This document shows, piece by piece, positions 44,969-53,355 of a DNA stretch of 64,000 nt. Position numbers and translations under genes: made by a program. The DNA comes from Alkalihalobacillus pseudalcaliphilus (GTDB lineage: Bacteria; Bacillota; Bacilli; Bacillales; Bacillaceae_D): positions 310,001-374,000 of the forward strand of contig NZ_JAQQWS010000002.1 in NCBI RefSeq assembly GCF_028610675.1, written 5' to 3'. The first letter of the stretch is position 1, and each line of letters begins with the position of its first letter. The notes beneath the pieces were generated by a model. That model did no database searches. It was not told the DNA's origin and saw only the letters and a program-made list of their open reading frames with translations.

Positions 44969-45174
44969 CTATTTAGGCTCGTTTTCGTTAATAAATTTAT
45001 CAGACTCATTCACTTTTCGTCTATATATCCGACTTTGATTGAATTTCTCAAACGCTTCTACAGCTAATTATTTTTCTGCTATTTCCTTTGAACCTTCCCC
45101 TGCACTTCAAGAATTTCATGCCCATTGAATTAAAGAAAGGCATTCCGTTTATTTTTCCAATCTTTCATATCCAT
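44969..45174 (-). pseudogene. Decayed small gene
   Basis: An ATG at 45172-45174 behind GGGGGA starts MDMKDWKNKRNAFL, then a stop. Coding-like sequence continues in shifted frames, ending in LAVEAFEKFNQSRIYRRKV and ...NENEPK before a TAG at 44969. At least two frame changes or stops are needed to join the pieces. The family was not recognised. Confidence 0.4.
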
Positions 45175-45244
45175 TGTAGATACGTTCCCCCATTTATGGT
45201 ATAGAATACTATAAGATTAAACTTTTAGAATGGAGGAGAACGAC

Positions 45245-46144
45245 ATGTACGAATTTATTAAACAAATTCCTTTTATAAGTAATTGTACGGGCATTAACGA
45301 GATTAATAAAGGATTCTCATCAGATAAAAAATATATAATCCATATGAAAGACGATAGCAAAGTTTTACTTCGAATGTTTGACTTAGAGGAGTTGAAAATA
45401 AAGCAAAATGAATTCTATATCTTAGAAAAAATGAAAGAAACAAACGTTAATTGTTCGCGCCCAATTGAAATAGGTGAAGTAGAAGGTCATGGTTATATGA
45501 TTACATCGTACATAGAGGGTAAGGATGCTGAAGATGAAATTCGTAATTACTCAGAACAAGAACAATTTGATCTTGGCTATCAAGCGGGCAAAGAATTAAA
45601 TAAAATGCATAAAATAAGTGCTCCCAGTCATATTTCATCATGGTATTCGCGGAAAGTCGAAAAGCACCAAAAATATATGGAGGCTTATTTACGCTGTGGG
45701 ATAAAGATTATTCATGACCATAAGATATTGAACTTTATTGACGATCATATAGAGTTAATGAAACAACGACCCAACGTATTTCAACATGATGATTTCCACC
45801 CTGGCAACATGATTGTCAAGGATGGGAAACTTGCAGGTATCATAGACTTTAATAGATATGATTGGGGAGACCCTATACATGAATTTTTGAAAATAGGTAT
45901 TTTCACTCGAGAGATAAGTATTCCTTTTTCTAAAGGACAAATTAAGGGTTATTTTAATAACCAAGAACCGAGTGAAGATTTCTGGAGACTATATTCACTA
46001 TATATGGCCATGTGTGTGTTCTCTACTGTCGTATGGACGATAAATACCATTCCCCACAATCTAAATGAAATGTTAGATAAGGTTTATCAATTTTTGGACG
46101 ACCATAACTATTTCGACACCTTCAAACCTACATGGTATGAATAA
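45245..46144 (+). CDS. APH-family phosphotransferase
   Basis: The ATG at 45245 follows GGAGGAG; the ATG at 45230 overlaps that site. 299 aa. The aminoglycoside phosphotransferase/choline kinase fold is clear: catalytic loop NVFQHDDFHPGNMIV (H-x-D-x4-N type), metal-binding IIDFNRYDWGDPIHEF, and an N-lobe with VLLRMFD and a conserved Glu in the following helix. Substrates of this group include aminoglycosides, macrolides, choline and others. No resistance claim is made. Confidence 0.85.
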   Translation: MYEFIKQIPFISNCTGINEINKGFSSDKKYIIHMKDDSKVLLRMFDLEELKIKQNEFYILEKMKETNVNCSRPIEIGEVEGHGYMITSYIEGKDAEDEIRNYSEQEQFDLGYQAGKELNKMHKISAPSHISSWYSRKVEKHQKYMEAYLRCGIKIIHDHKILNFIDDHIELMKQRPNVFQHDDFHPGNMIVKDGKLAGIIDFNRYDWGDPIHEFLKIGIFTREISIPFSKGQIKGYFNNQEPSEDFWRLYSLYMAMCVFSTVVWTINTIPHNLNEMLDKVYQFLDDHNYFDTFKPTWYE

Positions 46145-46233
46145 ACATATTTTAATACCTTGCTTGAAACTCTTTTAAATTCCTTCGCCAGTACTTTCAA
46201 GGGTCTTTAAAACCACTAATCAAAACATAGAGA

Positions 46234-46483
46234 GGCTTCAACTCTCTATGTTTTCATTCATATTAAATATCTGTTATTTTTTCTTCGCTTTTTTCAAATA
46301 CGCCTCACGTATTTTTTCAATTTGTTGTTTTTTATTAGGTTTAGCAGACTTCTGCTTTTCATGAAACTTAGTCACAGCTTGCTTACCTTTGGTATCGAAT
46401 TGATACTTTCCCACTTTATTCACCTACTTTTCTAGCCTCTTAAAGAGCATCTATAAAAGAAATATAATACACCTTACTTTATT
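46234..46483. repeat. 250-bp direct duplication, copy 1
   Basis: Matches 48905-49154 at an offset of 2671 with one difference seen (ACCTTACTTT against ACCTCACTTT). It covers the whole 46-residue small gene plus 3' and 5' flanks. The sequences outside the block differ at once on both sides. The 2.4 kb between the copies holds the aspartic protease and LytTR genes. Confidence 0.93.
46274..46414 (-). CDS. Small basic protein, 46 aa, copy 1
   Basis: Start GTG (46412-46414) behind AGTAGGTG; another GTG 9 bases upstream overlaps that site. The product starts MGKYQFDTKGKQAVTKFHEK and ends IREAYLKKAKKK: lysine-rich, probably helical, without a membrane segment. The 46-aa product is identical to that of the second copy at 48945-49085. 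I recall similar short proteins in Bacillaceae but no known function. Confidence 0.65.
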   Translation of the reverse strand: MGKYQFDTKGKQAVTKFHEKQKSAKPNKKQQIEKIREAYLKKAKKK

Positions 46484-46771
46484 CCTTCCTGAAGGGATTG
46501 CCACTAACCTCAAGAGCCATCTATTTTTACTTATCTATTATTCTCACATGAATCAGAGACATTCACAAGCACCTAAAATCTCTTTTTAGAACCAAACGAA
46601 TAGACACAATAGCTCACTTTTTGCATTTACCAATCCCTTTTTATGGACTGCCTAAACGCATGAGAACACCAAGCGTTCTCCTTTCGGACGCCTTTCAAAC
46701 CCTTGATATACAAACAAAAATAAAGAACACCACCTATCTAACAGTAAAGGTTGTGTTCTTACTATCCATTC
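46484..46771. other. Gene-free stretch with two hairpins
   Basis: GAGAAC-ACCAAGC-GTTCTC near 46660-46682 and AAGAACAC...GTGTTCTT near 46724-46762 are inverted repeats. No gene was recognised. Confidence 0.4.
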
Positions 46772-46930
46772 ATCGCTCATATCAATCATAGTGAAAATAA
46801 CGGCGATTACGTCTGGTAGACCATGCGTAACTCGACAAGGTGATTAAGCCCTTTACGAATCGTTGAGGGTGCTAAATCTGTAACTTGTTATACTTTCTGC
46901 ACTGTGGCAACCGGAACAAAGCATTATATA
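46772..46930 (-). pseudogene. Scrap of a winged-helix (Fic C-terminal-like) coding region
   Basis: The minus strand reads VQKV-stop-QVTDLAPSTIRKGLNHLVEL and then RMVYQT-stop, with RNRRYFHYD continuing in another frame. The pattern fits the C-terminal winged helix of Fic-type proteins (…LGVS.PT..K.L..LVELGI…RNR.F.Y). It is broken by two stops and one frame change. Confidence 0.38.
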
Positions 46931-46975
46931 TAAGTATTTGTATATGCCCCCTCTGTTAGGATAGATGTCGTCTTA

Positions 46976-47800
46976 CTACCCCAATATATATAATTTACGC
47001 TTTGTAAAGCTAATGATGACCTGGCTATCTTTAAAAAGTTGATAACCTACTATTCCATGTATTTTTAAATCCTTATTTTGGTTTAAATGTGAAACATCCG
47101 CAAAAACGGTATCCATATCTGTGAAGCTACCTAATCCCTTAATATCAAAATTCATCATCTTACCAAACTTGTAGTTTGACTCTGCTATCCCTTCATTGGC
47201 ACCCAAAATATTTTTTTCCCCTTCAAACTTCATATTTCTCCCTAGTATATTTAGCAATTTATGATCAAACAAATTAGTGTTTGCACCGGTATCTAATGCT
47301 ATTCGATATGAATATCCGCCTATTCCACATGTAATAATTGGTAAGTGTCCGTTCATTTCAAATTGATAGTAACTAAAGTTTTTTGCCTCAAGATATTTCT
47401 CTAATTCATTGTCGTCCCAAAAACCAAATTTTTGGTTTTGATAATCTAGGTATACATTATTCTTATTAAAGAAGTCATACCCTATTAAACCGTATACTTT
47501 TCGTTCATCCTCTATTTCTAATTGAGACAGATTCATAACAAGCGTTTCAATATCATATTTTTCAATTGTTCCACATTTTAATGATTGTAGTCTTATCTTT
47601 CCAACATCGGAGATAGGACCAGTTGCCCCCTTTAAAGTATGATCATGAGATTGTTCATAAGTATCCAGATATTTATTGTTTAATACAATACTAGGTGAAC
47701 CTGAGTCTAAAATAAATGTACGACTTTCGTCGTTAATAGTGCAATTTAGAAAAATCAAGTTATCAATTAACTTGAATTCATGTAAAGAAAGACAACTCAA
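46976..47800 (-). CDS. Two-domain aspartic protease (retropepsin/pepsin-like), cytoplasmic
   Basis: The start is a TTG (47798-47800) with GGGGGAG 6 bases upstream. 274 aa. Two similar halves each carry a catalytic motif and a flap-to-tail pattern: LDSGSPSIVLNN (Asp32) with GLIGYDFFNKNNVYLDYQNQ, and LDTGANTNLFDHKLL (Asp170) with GIVGYQLFKDSQVIISF. It therefore looks like a single-chain, two-lobed aspartic protease with both aspartates kept. There is no signal peptide or membrane segment. The LytTR regulator lies 91 bp upstream on the same strand. The substrate is unknown; the regulator or a peptide are candidates (inference). Confidence 0.82.
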   Translation of the reverse strand: MSCLSLHEFKLIDNLIFLNCTINDESRTFILDSGSPSIVLNNKYLDTYEQSHDHTLKGATGPISDVGKIRLQSLKCGTIEKYDIETLVMNLSQLEIEDERKVYGLIGYDFFNKNNVYLDYQNQKFGFWDDNELEKYLEAKNFSYYQFEMNGHLPIITCGIGGYSYRIALDTGANTNLFDHKLLNILGRNMKFEGEKNILGANEGIAESNYKFGKMMNFDIKGLGSFTDMDTVFADVSHLNQNKDLKIHGIVGYQLFKDSQVIISFTKRKLYILG

Positions 47801-47891
47801 ATTAACTCCCCCTATATATAAATTTGTATGTAAGTTACATAATACTTAAACATTTATTTATAAGGAAGGAGTGATGTTAAATAGACAAGAA

Positions 47892-48554
47892 TTAGTGCAA
47901 AGAGGACAGAAAACCTTTAAACGTTCTCCGAAATAAATGGGCTTTCTTCTGGGATAGGGGAATAAAATTACCGTCTTTCATTAAAATATCTCTACTCTGT
48001 ATACTTTCTACCCAAAGCAAATTTACAACATAACTCACATACGGAATTTCAAAGTAATTGAGATTTCCAACCTTCTCTTTAGCTTCTTTTATTGATTTTA
48101 AACTCGTTTCATAGTAATTACGAGACGTTCTTACATAAACCTTACGATTTAAGTATTCAAAGTAAACTATGTCTCTTGCCCTTTCATCTTTTAATCCCTT
48201 CTTTATTGGGATAGAAATTATTTCTCCATTTATTTCTAATTGCTGGGCCCATTTTTCCACTGTACTTTTCTTTAACGGATGCTTCAAATTTGTTAGCACT
48301 ATCCTGCTACCTTTTTCTATACTTTGTGGGTACTTGAGTATAATTTCTTGTAATCTGGGTAATTCCACACTAAATATTTCATCACTTATTGCTATAATAT
48401 CAAAGCTTAATATATCATTTATAAGAAGATTACTATCCACAAAGAGACTAATATAAATATTGTCGAATTGACTTTTTAAAATTGATTCAATATTATATCC
48501 CGCATTAGTTATTAAAGACTTTTCAGTACCTAATAATGCTATCTTAACCTCCAT
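47892..48554 (-). CDS. LytTR regulator with a receiver-like N-terminal domain lacking clear phosphorylation sites
   Basis: 220 aa, with GGAGTGGTG before the ATG. Residues about 1-115 alternate strands and helices like a receiver (KIALLGTEKSLITNAGYNI, FDIIAISDEIFSVELPRLQEII), but the acidic pair and the phospho-acceptor Asp are not in their usual contexts. Residues about 125-220 follow the LytTR pattern (IVYFEYLNRKVYVRTSRNYYETS, FEIPYVSYVVNLLWVESIQ, FIPLSQKKAHLFRRTFKGFL). No kinase gene is near. The adjacent aspartic protease is the likely partner or target. Confidence 0.75.
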   Translation of the reverse strand: MEVKIALLGTEKSLITNAGYNIESILKSQFDNIYISLFVDSNLLINDILSFDIIAISDEIFSVELPRLQEIILKYPQSIEKGSRIVLTNLKHPLKKSTVEKWAQQLEINGEIISIPIKKGLKDERARDIVYFEYLNRKVYVRTSRNYYETSLKSIKEAKEKVGNLNYFEIPYVSYVVNLLWVESIQSRDILMKDGNFIPLSQKKAHLFRRTFKGFLSSLH

Positions 48555-48760
48555 TAATCACCACTCCAAATCGGTTTATACATCCATAATTCCAATTCTA
48601 GCGTATTTTTTGGTATGATTTTTGCACGAATGTATCCTCAATCTAATAAGATTAATAACTTTAATGAATACTTCTTTGTAAAAGTAAGTCCAATATTTCC
48701 TTTAACTGAATGAACGGCAGTATGAAAGTCTATTATTAATAACTTCCTTTAGCCAATCTA

Positions 48761-48904
48761 CTAATAACCCCATTGAAAAAGCTCTTCACTGTTATATGTT
48801 GAATTTCCGTATCCAGGTAAAATATAAACTCTTGGATATCTAAATCCTTTTTCTCCTTCTACGGAAGATGTTGATACTCCAATACTCGATGCCCATTCAT
48901 AAGC
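48761..48904 (-). pseudogene. C-terminal fragment of an unknown protein, cut at the duplication border
   Basis: The minus strand is open for about 47 codons to a TAG (48761-48763): ...AYEWASSIGVSTSSVEGEKG, then YPRVYILPGYGNSTYNSEEL, then FQWGY. Composition and codon use look coding. It has no start and its upstream side meets copy 2 of the 250-bp duplication, which appears to have replaced its 5' part. The family was not recognised. Confidence 0.5.
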
Positions 48905-49154
48905 GGCTTCAACTCTCTATGTTTTCATTCATATTAAATATCTGTTATTTTTTCTTCGCTTTTTTCAAATACGCCTCACGTATTTTTTCAATTTGTTGTT
49001 TTTTATTAGGTTTAGCAGACTTCTGCTTTTCATGAAACTTAGTCACAGCTTGCTTACCTTTGGTATCGAATTGATACTTTCCCACTTTATTCACCTACTT
49101 TTCTAGCCTCTTAAAGAGCATCTATAAAAGAAATATAATACACCTCACTTTATT
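48905..49154. repeat. 250-bp direct duplication, copy 2
   Basis: Same sequence as 46234-46483. Because it abuts a truncated coding fragment on one side, this copy is probably the inserted one. Confidence 0.93.
48945..49085 (-). CDS. Small basic protein, 46 aa, copy 2
   Basis: Identical product and ribosome site to the gene at 46274-46414. Start GTG at 49083-49085. Both copies remain open and identical, which points to a recent duplication or to retained function. Confidence 0.65.
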   Translation of the reverse strand: MGKYQFDTKGKQAVTKFHEKQKSAKPNKKQQIEKIREAYLKKAKKK

Positions 49155-49463
49155 AAGTAAAGATGATTATGTACGGCTGACATCGGGTCACCTTTTAATC
49201 ATTACACAAATACAATTTCCTAATCCAAATACATGAATGTTATGGGAATGGCTCATTAGTACTTTTAGTAAAAAAGGAGGGATGTACCTCCCCCTATTGA
49301 AAGCTTACCACACCACTAATATAAATTTATCTGATGGGGAGGAACATCACGATTACATTATAATAAAAACCACCCGTTTCCACAGGTGGTTTACTCTTCC
49401 ATTGAGGACGTATTTTACCGTCCTATGGAATTTTTTATTTCTTCTTGCCTATAACTTGGAAGC
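49155..49463. other. Gene-free stretch with three hairpins
   Basis: GGAGG-GATGTA-CCTCC at about 49278, AACCACC...GGTGGTT at about 49369-49392, and CCAT-AGGACG...CGTCCT-ATGG followed by ATTTTTTATT at about 49398-49440. The last is a good terminator on the plus strand. The second resembles IS200/IS605-type end hairpins, but no transposase remains. The open frame at 49237-49467 spans the hairpins and is not convincing as a gene. Confidence 0.45.
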
Positions 49464-49763
49464 ATGAACAATAATCTGGTGGAAATGGCTGATGAATGTA
49501 AGGAGAAAATGGGACAGTTTCAAAGAACGAGGTAAAAGTGGGTTGAGGAAGGTGAGCAGCTATTAGAGCGGCGAGAGAGGTTAGGATTATCAAGATCATT
49601 CATAGCTCAAGAAACGGGAGTAAGCCTAGGGAGATTAACCAAGTTAGAACATGACGAGTCAGTCAAAGAAGCGAGGTTATTAAGCAAGGTATGTACACGG
49701 ACAATTTTCTTCAATCTTACTCGTTCGGTAACTGAAATCCAACCTTTATATTCGGTCGATTGA
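49464..49763 (+). pseudogene. Broken XRE-type helix-turn-helix gene
   Basis: ATG 49464 opens MNNNLVEMADECKEKMGQFQ, stopped by a TAA (49533-49535). The same frame continues KWVEEGEQLLERRERLGLSR and SFIAQETGVSLGRLTKLEHD, a clear XRE helix-turn-helix, to a stop at 49761. A further coding-like piece, IDRETGWIADYFNQAEAS, ends at 49856. This looks like remains of a small phage- or plasmid-type regulator. 49857-50001 holds nothing else recognised apart from an inverted repeat CTACCTA/TAGGTAG. Confidence 0.65.
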
Positions 49764-50001
49764 GGTATGCAATTTTTTTGCGGAAATATTTGAAAAAAAA
49801 TTGACCGAGAGACAGGTTGGATTGCCGATTATTTTAATCAAGCAGAGGCTAGTTAAATGGCAGACAAGCAGGCAAGGAACAGATCGAAACAGCTAGGAAA
49901 CATCCAAACCTTCTACCTAAGAAAACCAATAAGCATAGTTAAATAGGTAGACTCCATGTTCATTTCAACTATAGTAACATCTGTATTAACCTGCAATTGA
50001 A

Positions 50002-51201
50002 TTAAGCTGATTTACTAACTGCCTGCCATTCTTTTTTCCAGGTAAGCTGTACTAATAATAGCAGTCCTAGTGCTAAGAGGGCAATACAAGCCAATACGAT
50101 AAAACCACCTGAATAGGTACCCGTCCAATCACGTAAAATACCGAGGATATTAGGAAGGAAAAATCCCCCAATACCTCCTGCTGCCCCTACGATCCCTGTA
50201 ACCATACCAATTTCTTTTTGAAAGCGTTGTGGAACCAATTGAAAAACCGCACCATTTCCCATTCCTAGAAAGCCCATACCGAGGAATAATGCAATTGTGA
50301 CAAGGATAAGCGGTGGTAAGAGACTCACTACAAACATACTAATGGCTACACCAATAAAAAGCATTCTCAGTAAAGTGGTCCCACCGATTTTATCAGAAAT
50401 ATACCCACCAACAGGTCGTAAGAAACTACCAGCTGCCACTACGATTGTGACAAATTCCCCTGCCCGAACTCCTGATAGACCATATTGCGTCACAAAGAAA
50501 TAACTAAGGAAGCTTGAAAGCCCGACAAACCCACCAAATGTCACACTATATAACAAACAAAAATACCATGTATCACGTTCCTTAAATACTAGGAAATAGT
50601 TTTTGAGTGGCTGTGGTTCTGGCTGATTTGGCGGTTCTTTTGCCATTAAAATAAAGGAGATTAGAACAAGACCTAACGGGATGATGGCCAGGCCCATGAC
50701 ACCACTCCAGCCATATATTTCGGCAAGTCTCGGACCAAATAAGGTGGCAAGCAAAGTCCCACTATTTCCTGCTCCAGCAATACCCATCGCAATTCCTTGC
50801 ATTTTAGGTGGATACCAACGACTTGCTAATGGTAATGAGGCCGAAAAGCTAGCACCTGCGACACCTAATAAAATACCGATTGCTACTAGCTCACTTAGCG
50901 TTTGAGTAAATAACCACCCCCATACTAGTGGAACCATAGTCACAAGCATACCGCCAATGGCTGTTCTTTTTGGACCAAACCGATCGGTCAATATACCAAC
51001 AATGATTCGAAAAACCGATCCACCTAAAATCGGAATCGCCACAATTAATCCTAATTGTGAGGCTGTCAAGCCAAAATCCGTTGTAATATAAGCTCCTAAG
51101 GCACCTAGAAGCACCCATATCATAAAACTAATGTCAAAATACAAAAACGCTGAAAGTAAAGATGGGGCATGGCCACTTTTTCTGAGATCTGATAATTTCA
51201 T
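50002..51201 (-). CDS. nasA: Nitrate/nitrite transporter (NNP family MFS), NasA-like
   Basis: 399 aa with 12 membrane segments. Nitrate-porter signatures are visible in the two halves (GIAGAGNSGTLLATLFGPRL and GIVGAAGGIGGFFLP), plus the MFS loop GILTDRFGPKRTAIGG. It brings nitrate into the cell for the enzymes encoded upstream. It is the last gene of a six-gene minus-strand cluster; in B. subtilis nasA is a separate divergent transcript, so the order here differs. Confidence 0.92.
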   Translation of the reverse strand: MKLSDLRKSGHAPSLLSAFLYFDISFMIWVLLGALGAYITTDFGLTASQLGLIVAIPILGGSVFRIIVGILTDRFGPKRTAIGGMLVTMVPLVWGWLFTQTLSELVAIGILLGVAGASFSASLPLASRWYPPKMQGIAMGIAGAGNSGTLLATLFGPRLAEIYGWSGVMGLAIIPLGLVLISFILMAKEPPNQPEPQPLKNYFLVFKERDTWYFCLLYSVTFGGFVGLSSFLSYFFVTQYGLSGVRAGEFVTIVVAAGSFLRPVGGYISDKIGGTTLLRMLFIGVAISMFVVSLLPPLILVTIALFLGMGFLGMGNGAVFQLVPQRFQKEIGMVTGIVGAAGGIGGFFLPNILGILRDWTGTYSGGFIVLACIALLALGLLLLVQLTWKKEWQAVSKSA

Positions 51202-51225
51202 CTCTTATCCACTCCTTATCTCTGT

Positions 51226-53355
51226 TTAGATGGGTGACAATTTGATAGCACTTACTTTAAATCCAGGCATATGACAAATCGGGTCTAGTTGATTTGATAT
51301 AAGTCGGTTGACATTTTGTTCTTCATCCCAATGAAACGGGATAAAAACCGTATCCTCTCGAATCGACTCAGAAACTTTACTTCTAACAATGACCGACCCC
51401 CTTCTTGATTCAACTTTGACAAGCCGTTGATCTTGAATACGATATTTTTTGGCGGTCGCTGGGTGGAGTTCCAAATAGGATTCAAAATTTCTGGCGATTA
51501 AGGATGAACTTTTACGTGTTTGAACCCCGGTCAAATAGTGGGAAATCACTCGACCTGTCGTCAAATAAAGTGGATACTCCTCACATATTACTTCCTTGGC
51601 TACAACCGCTACATTCGGAACCGCGAGCATCTGTGCCCGACCATCTTCATGGGCAAAACTCTCTTCAAATAAGCGTCCTGTTCCAGAATGACTTTTATCA
51701 GGGCATGGCCAGATAATCCCATTCTTTTCCCTTATACGTTCGTAGGTAATTCCATAATAGTCAGCGACACCTCCTTGACTCGCCAGCCTTAATTCTTGAA
51801 AGATTTCTTCGGCACTGCTATAGGAAAAATACTTTCCGGCTCCAAGCTCCCTTGCGATTAAACAGAGAATTTCCCAATCATGCTTTGCCTCTCCCACCAC
51901 CTTCATCGATGCCTCTCTTAAAGTGACCCTACCTTCTAAATTAGTCATGGTTCCTTCATTCTCTAAGTAGGAAGTTGAAGGTAATACCAAATCTGCTAAT
52001 AGGGCCGTCTCAGATAGAAACAAATCTACGGCAACAAAAAAAGAAAGCTTTGATAATGCCCGTTTGACGAAATGGGCATGTGGATTTGATACGACCGGAT
52101 TCGAACAGAGCAAAAACATAGCTTTGATTTCTCCTTCATCAATCTTTTCAATCATTTCAAAGGCAGACACTCCTTTTCGTGGAAGTTCTTCTTCACGAAT
52201 TCCCCATACTTGTGCTATATGTTTACGATGTTCGTTATTTTCGATAGAGCGGTAGCCTGGAAGCTGGTCAGCCTTTTGACCATGCTCTCTCGCCCCCTGC
52301 CCATTGCTTTGTCCTGTAATCGCCCCATAACCACATGCATGCTTACCCACTTTGCCTGTTGCAATTAAAATATTTAATAAATTTCGAACTGCAACAGAAC
52401 CGTCTGTTTGTTGTTCAACACCACGAGCACTAAAAATCATGCCTGTTTTTGGCTTGGCAAAAGCAAGAGCCGCCAAACGAATATCGTCTACGGATACACC
52501 TGTAATTTCTGATATTTCAGTTAATTTATATGACATAACAAGTCTTTCCACTTCAGCATAACCATTTGCACGATTCGTAATAAATTCTTGATCAATCAAG
52601 TTTTCTTGAATGATGACATGTAAAATCCCATTGTATAGTGCTGCATCCGTGCCTGGCTTCAGCTTTAGATGTAAAGTGGCAAGTTTTGTTGTCGCCGTCT
52701 CCCTCGGGTCAATTGCGATCACAAAGGCACCATTTGCTTTTGCTTGCTCAAAATAAGGCATAATCGTCGGCTGGCATTCAGCAACATTGGTTCCAGCCAA
52801 CATAATCACTTCAGCTTCAGGAATCTCAGACAGTGTATTCGTTAAGCCTCTGTCCATCCCAAAGGTTAGTGTTGCTGCCGAGGCAGCTGCAGACATACAG
52901 AGCCTTCCGTTGTAATCTATAAATTTTGTTTTCAAAGCGACTCGAGCAAATTTCCCCATAAGATAGGCTTCCTCATTTGTTATTGAAGCACTCCCATACA
53001 CCGATATCGCATGTGGGCCATTATTGTTCTGAATATCTTTTACTCGTTCCTTTATTAATTTTAATGCCTCGGTCCATGTAATTGGTTTGAATGCCCCGTT
53101 GATTTTTAAAAGTGGTTGTGTAATTCTGTCTTGATGCAAGGCATGTTGGTGGGCGTTCATTCCCTTTATACATAATCTCCCTTTTGAAGTTGGGTTTGCC
53201 TGGCCAATCGTTTTGTAACGTTTGCGATTTCCATTTCTTGCTTCGAGCAATTGCATTTTACATTGAACACTACAAAATGGACATTGCGTATCATAAGACA
53301 TTTCGATATCATTTGATTGCTGCTTTTCTCTAAAATAGGCGAGCATTGATTCCAT
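51226..53355 (-). CDS. nasC: Assimilatory nitrate reductase, catalytic molybdopterin subunit NasC
   Basis: 709 aa. A [4Fe-4S] site at the N-terminus uses Cys25, Cys28 and Cys32 (QCPFCSVQC) and the cysteine in GRLCIKG. Molybdopterin-domain blocks follow: SVYGSASITNEEAYLMGKF, FIDYNGRLCMSAAA, AGTNVAECQPTIMPYF, TGKVGKHACGYGAITGQSNGQG-type segment and the C-terminal molydopterin-binding domain (LTTGRVISHYLTGVQTR). It reduces nitrate to nitrite in the cytoplasm with electrons from NasB. The start codon is directly after the nasB stop. Confidence 0.93.
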   Translation of the reverse strand: MESMLAYFREKQQSNDIEMSYDTQCPFCSVQCKMQLLEARNGNRKRYKTIGQANPTSKGRLCIKGMNAHQHALHQDRITQPLLKINGAFKPITWTEALKLIKERVKDIQNNNGPHAISVYGSASITNEEAYLMGKFARVALKTKFIDYNGRLCMSAAASAATLTFGMDRGLTNTLSEIPEAEVIMLAGTNVAECQPTIMPYFEQAKANGAFVIAIDPRETATTKLATLHLKLKPGTDAALYNGILHVIIQENLIDQEFITNRANGYAEVERLVMSYKLTEISEITGVSVDDIRLAALAFAKPKTGMIFSARGVEQQTDGSVAVRNLLNILIATGKVGKHACGYGAITGQSNGQGAREHGQKADQLPGYRSIENNEHRKHIAQVWGIREEELPRKGVSAFEMIEKIDEGEIKAMFLLCSNPVVSNPHAHFVKRALSKLSFFVAVDLFLSETALLADLVLPSTSYLENEGTMTNLEGRVTLREASMKVVGEAKHDWEILCLIARELGAGKYFSYSSAEEIFQELRLASQGGVADYYGITYERIREKNGIIWPCPDKSHSGTGRLFEESFAHEDGRAQMLAVPNVAVVAKEVICEEYPLYLTTGRVISHYLTGVQTRKSSSLIARNFESYLELHPATAKKYRIQDQRLVKVESRRGSVIVRSKVSESIREDTVFIPFHWDEEQNVNRLISNQLDPICHMPGFKVSAIKLSPI

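Noticed and set aside
45245..46144. Aminoglycoside resistance gene
   Set aside because: Only the general APH kinase fold can be seen; the substrate cannot be told from the sequence.
49237..49467. Small membrane protein of 76 aa
   Set aside because: The frame crosses three hairpins including a good terminator, and lacks a ribosome site.
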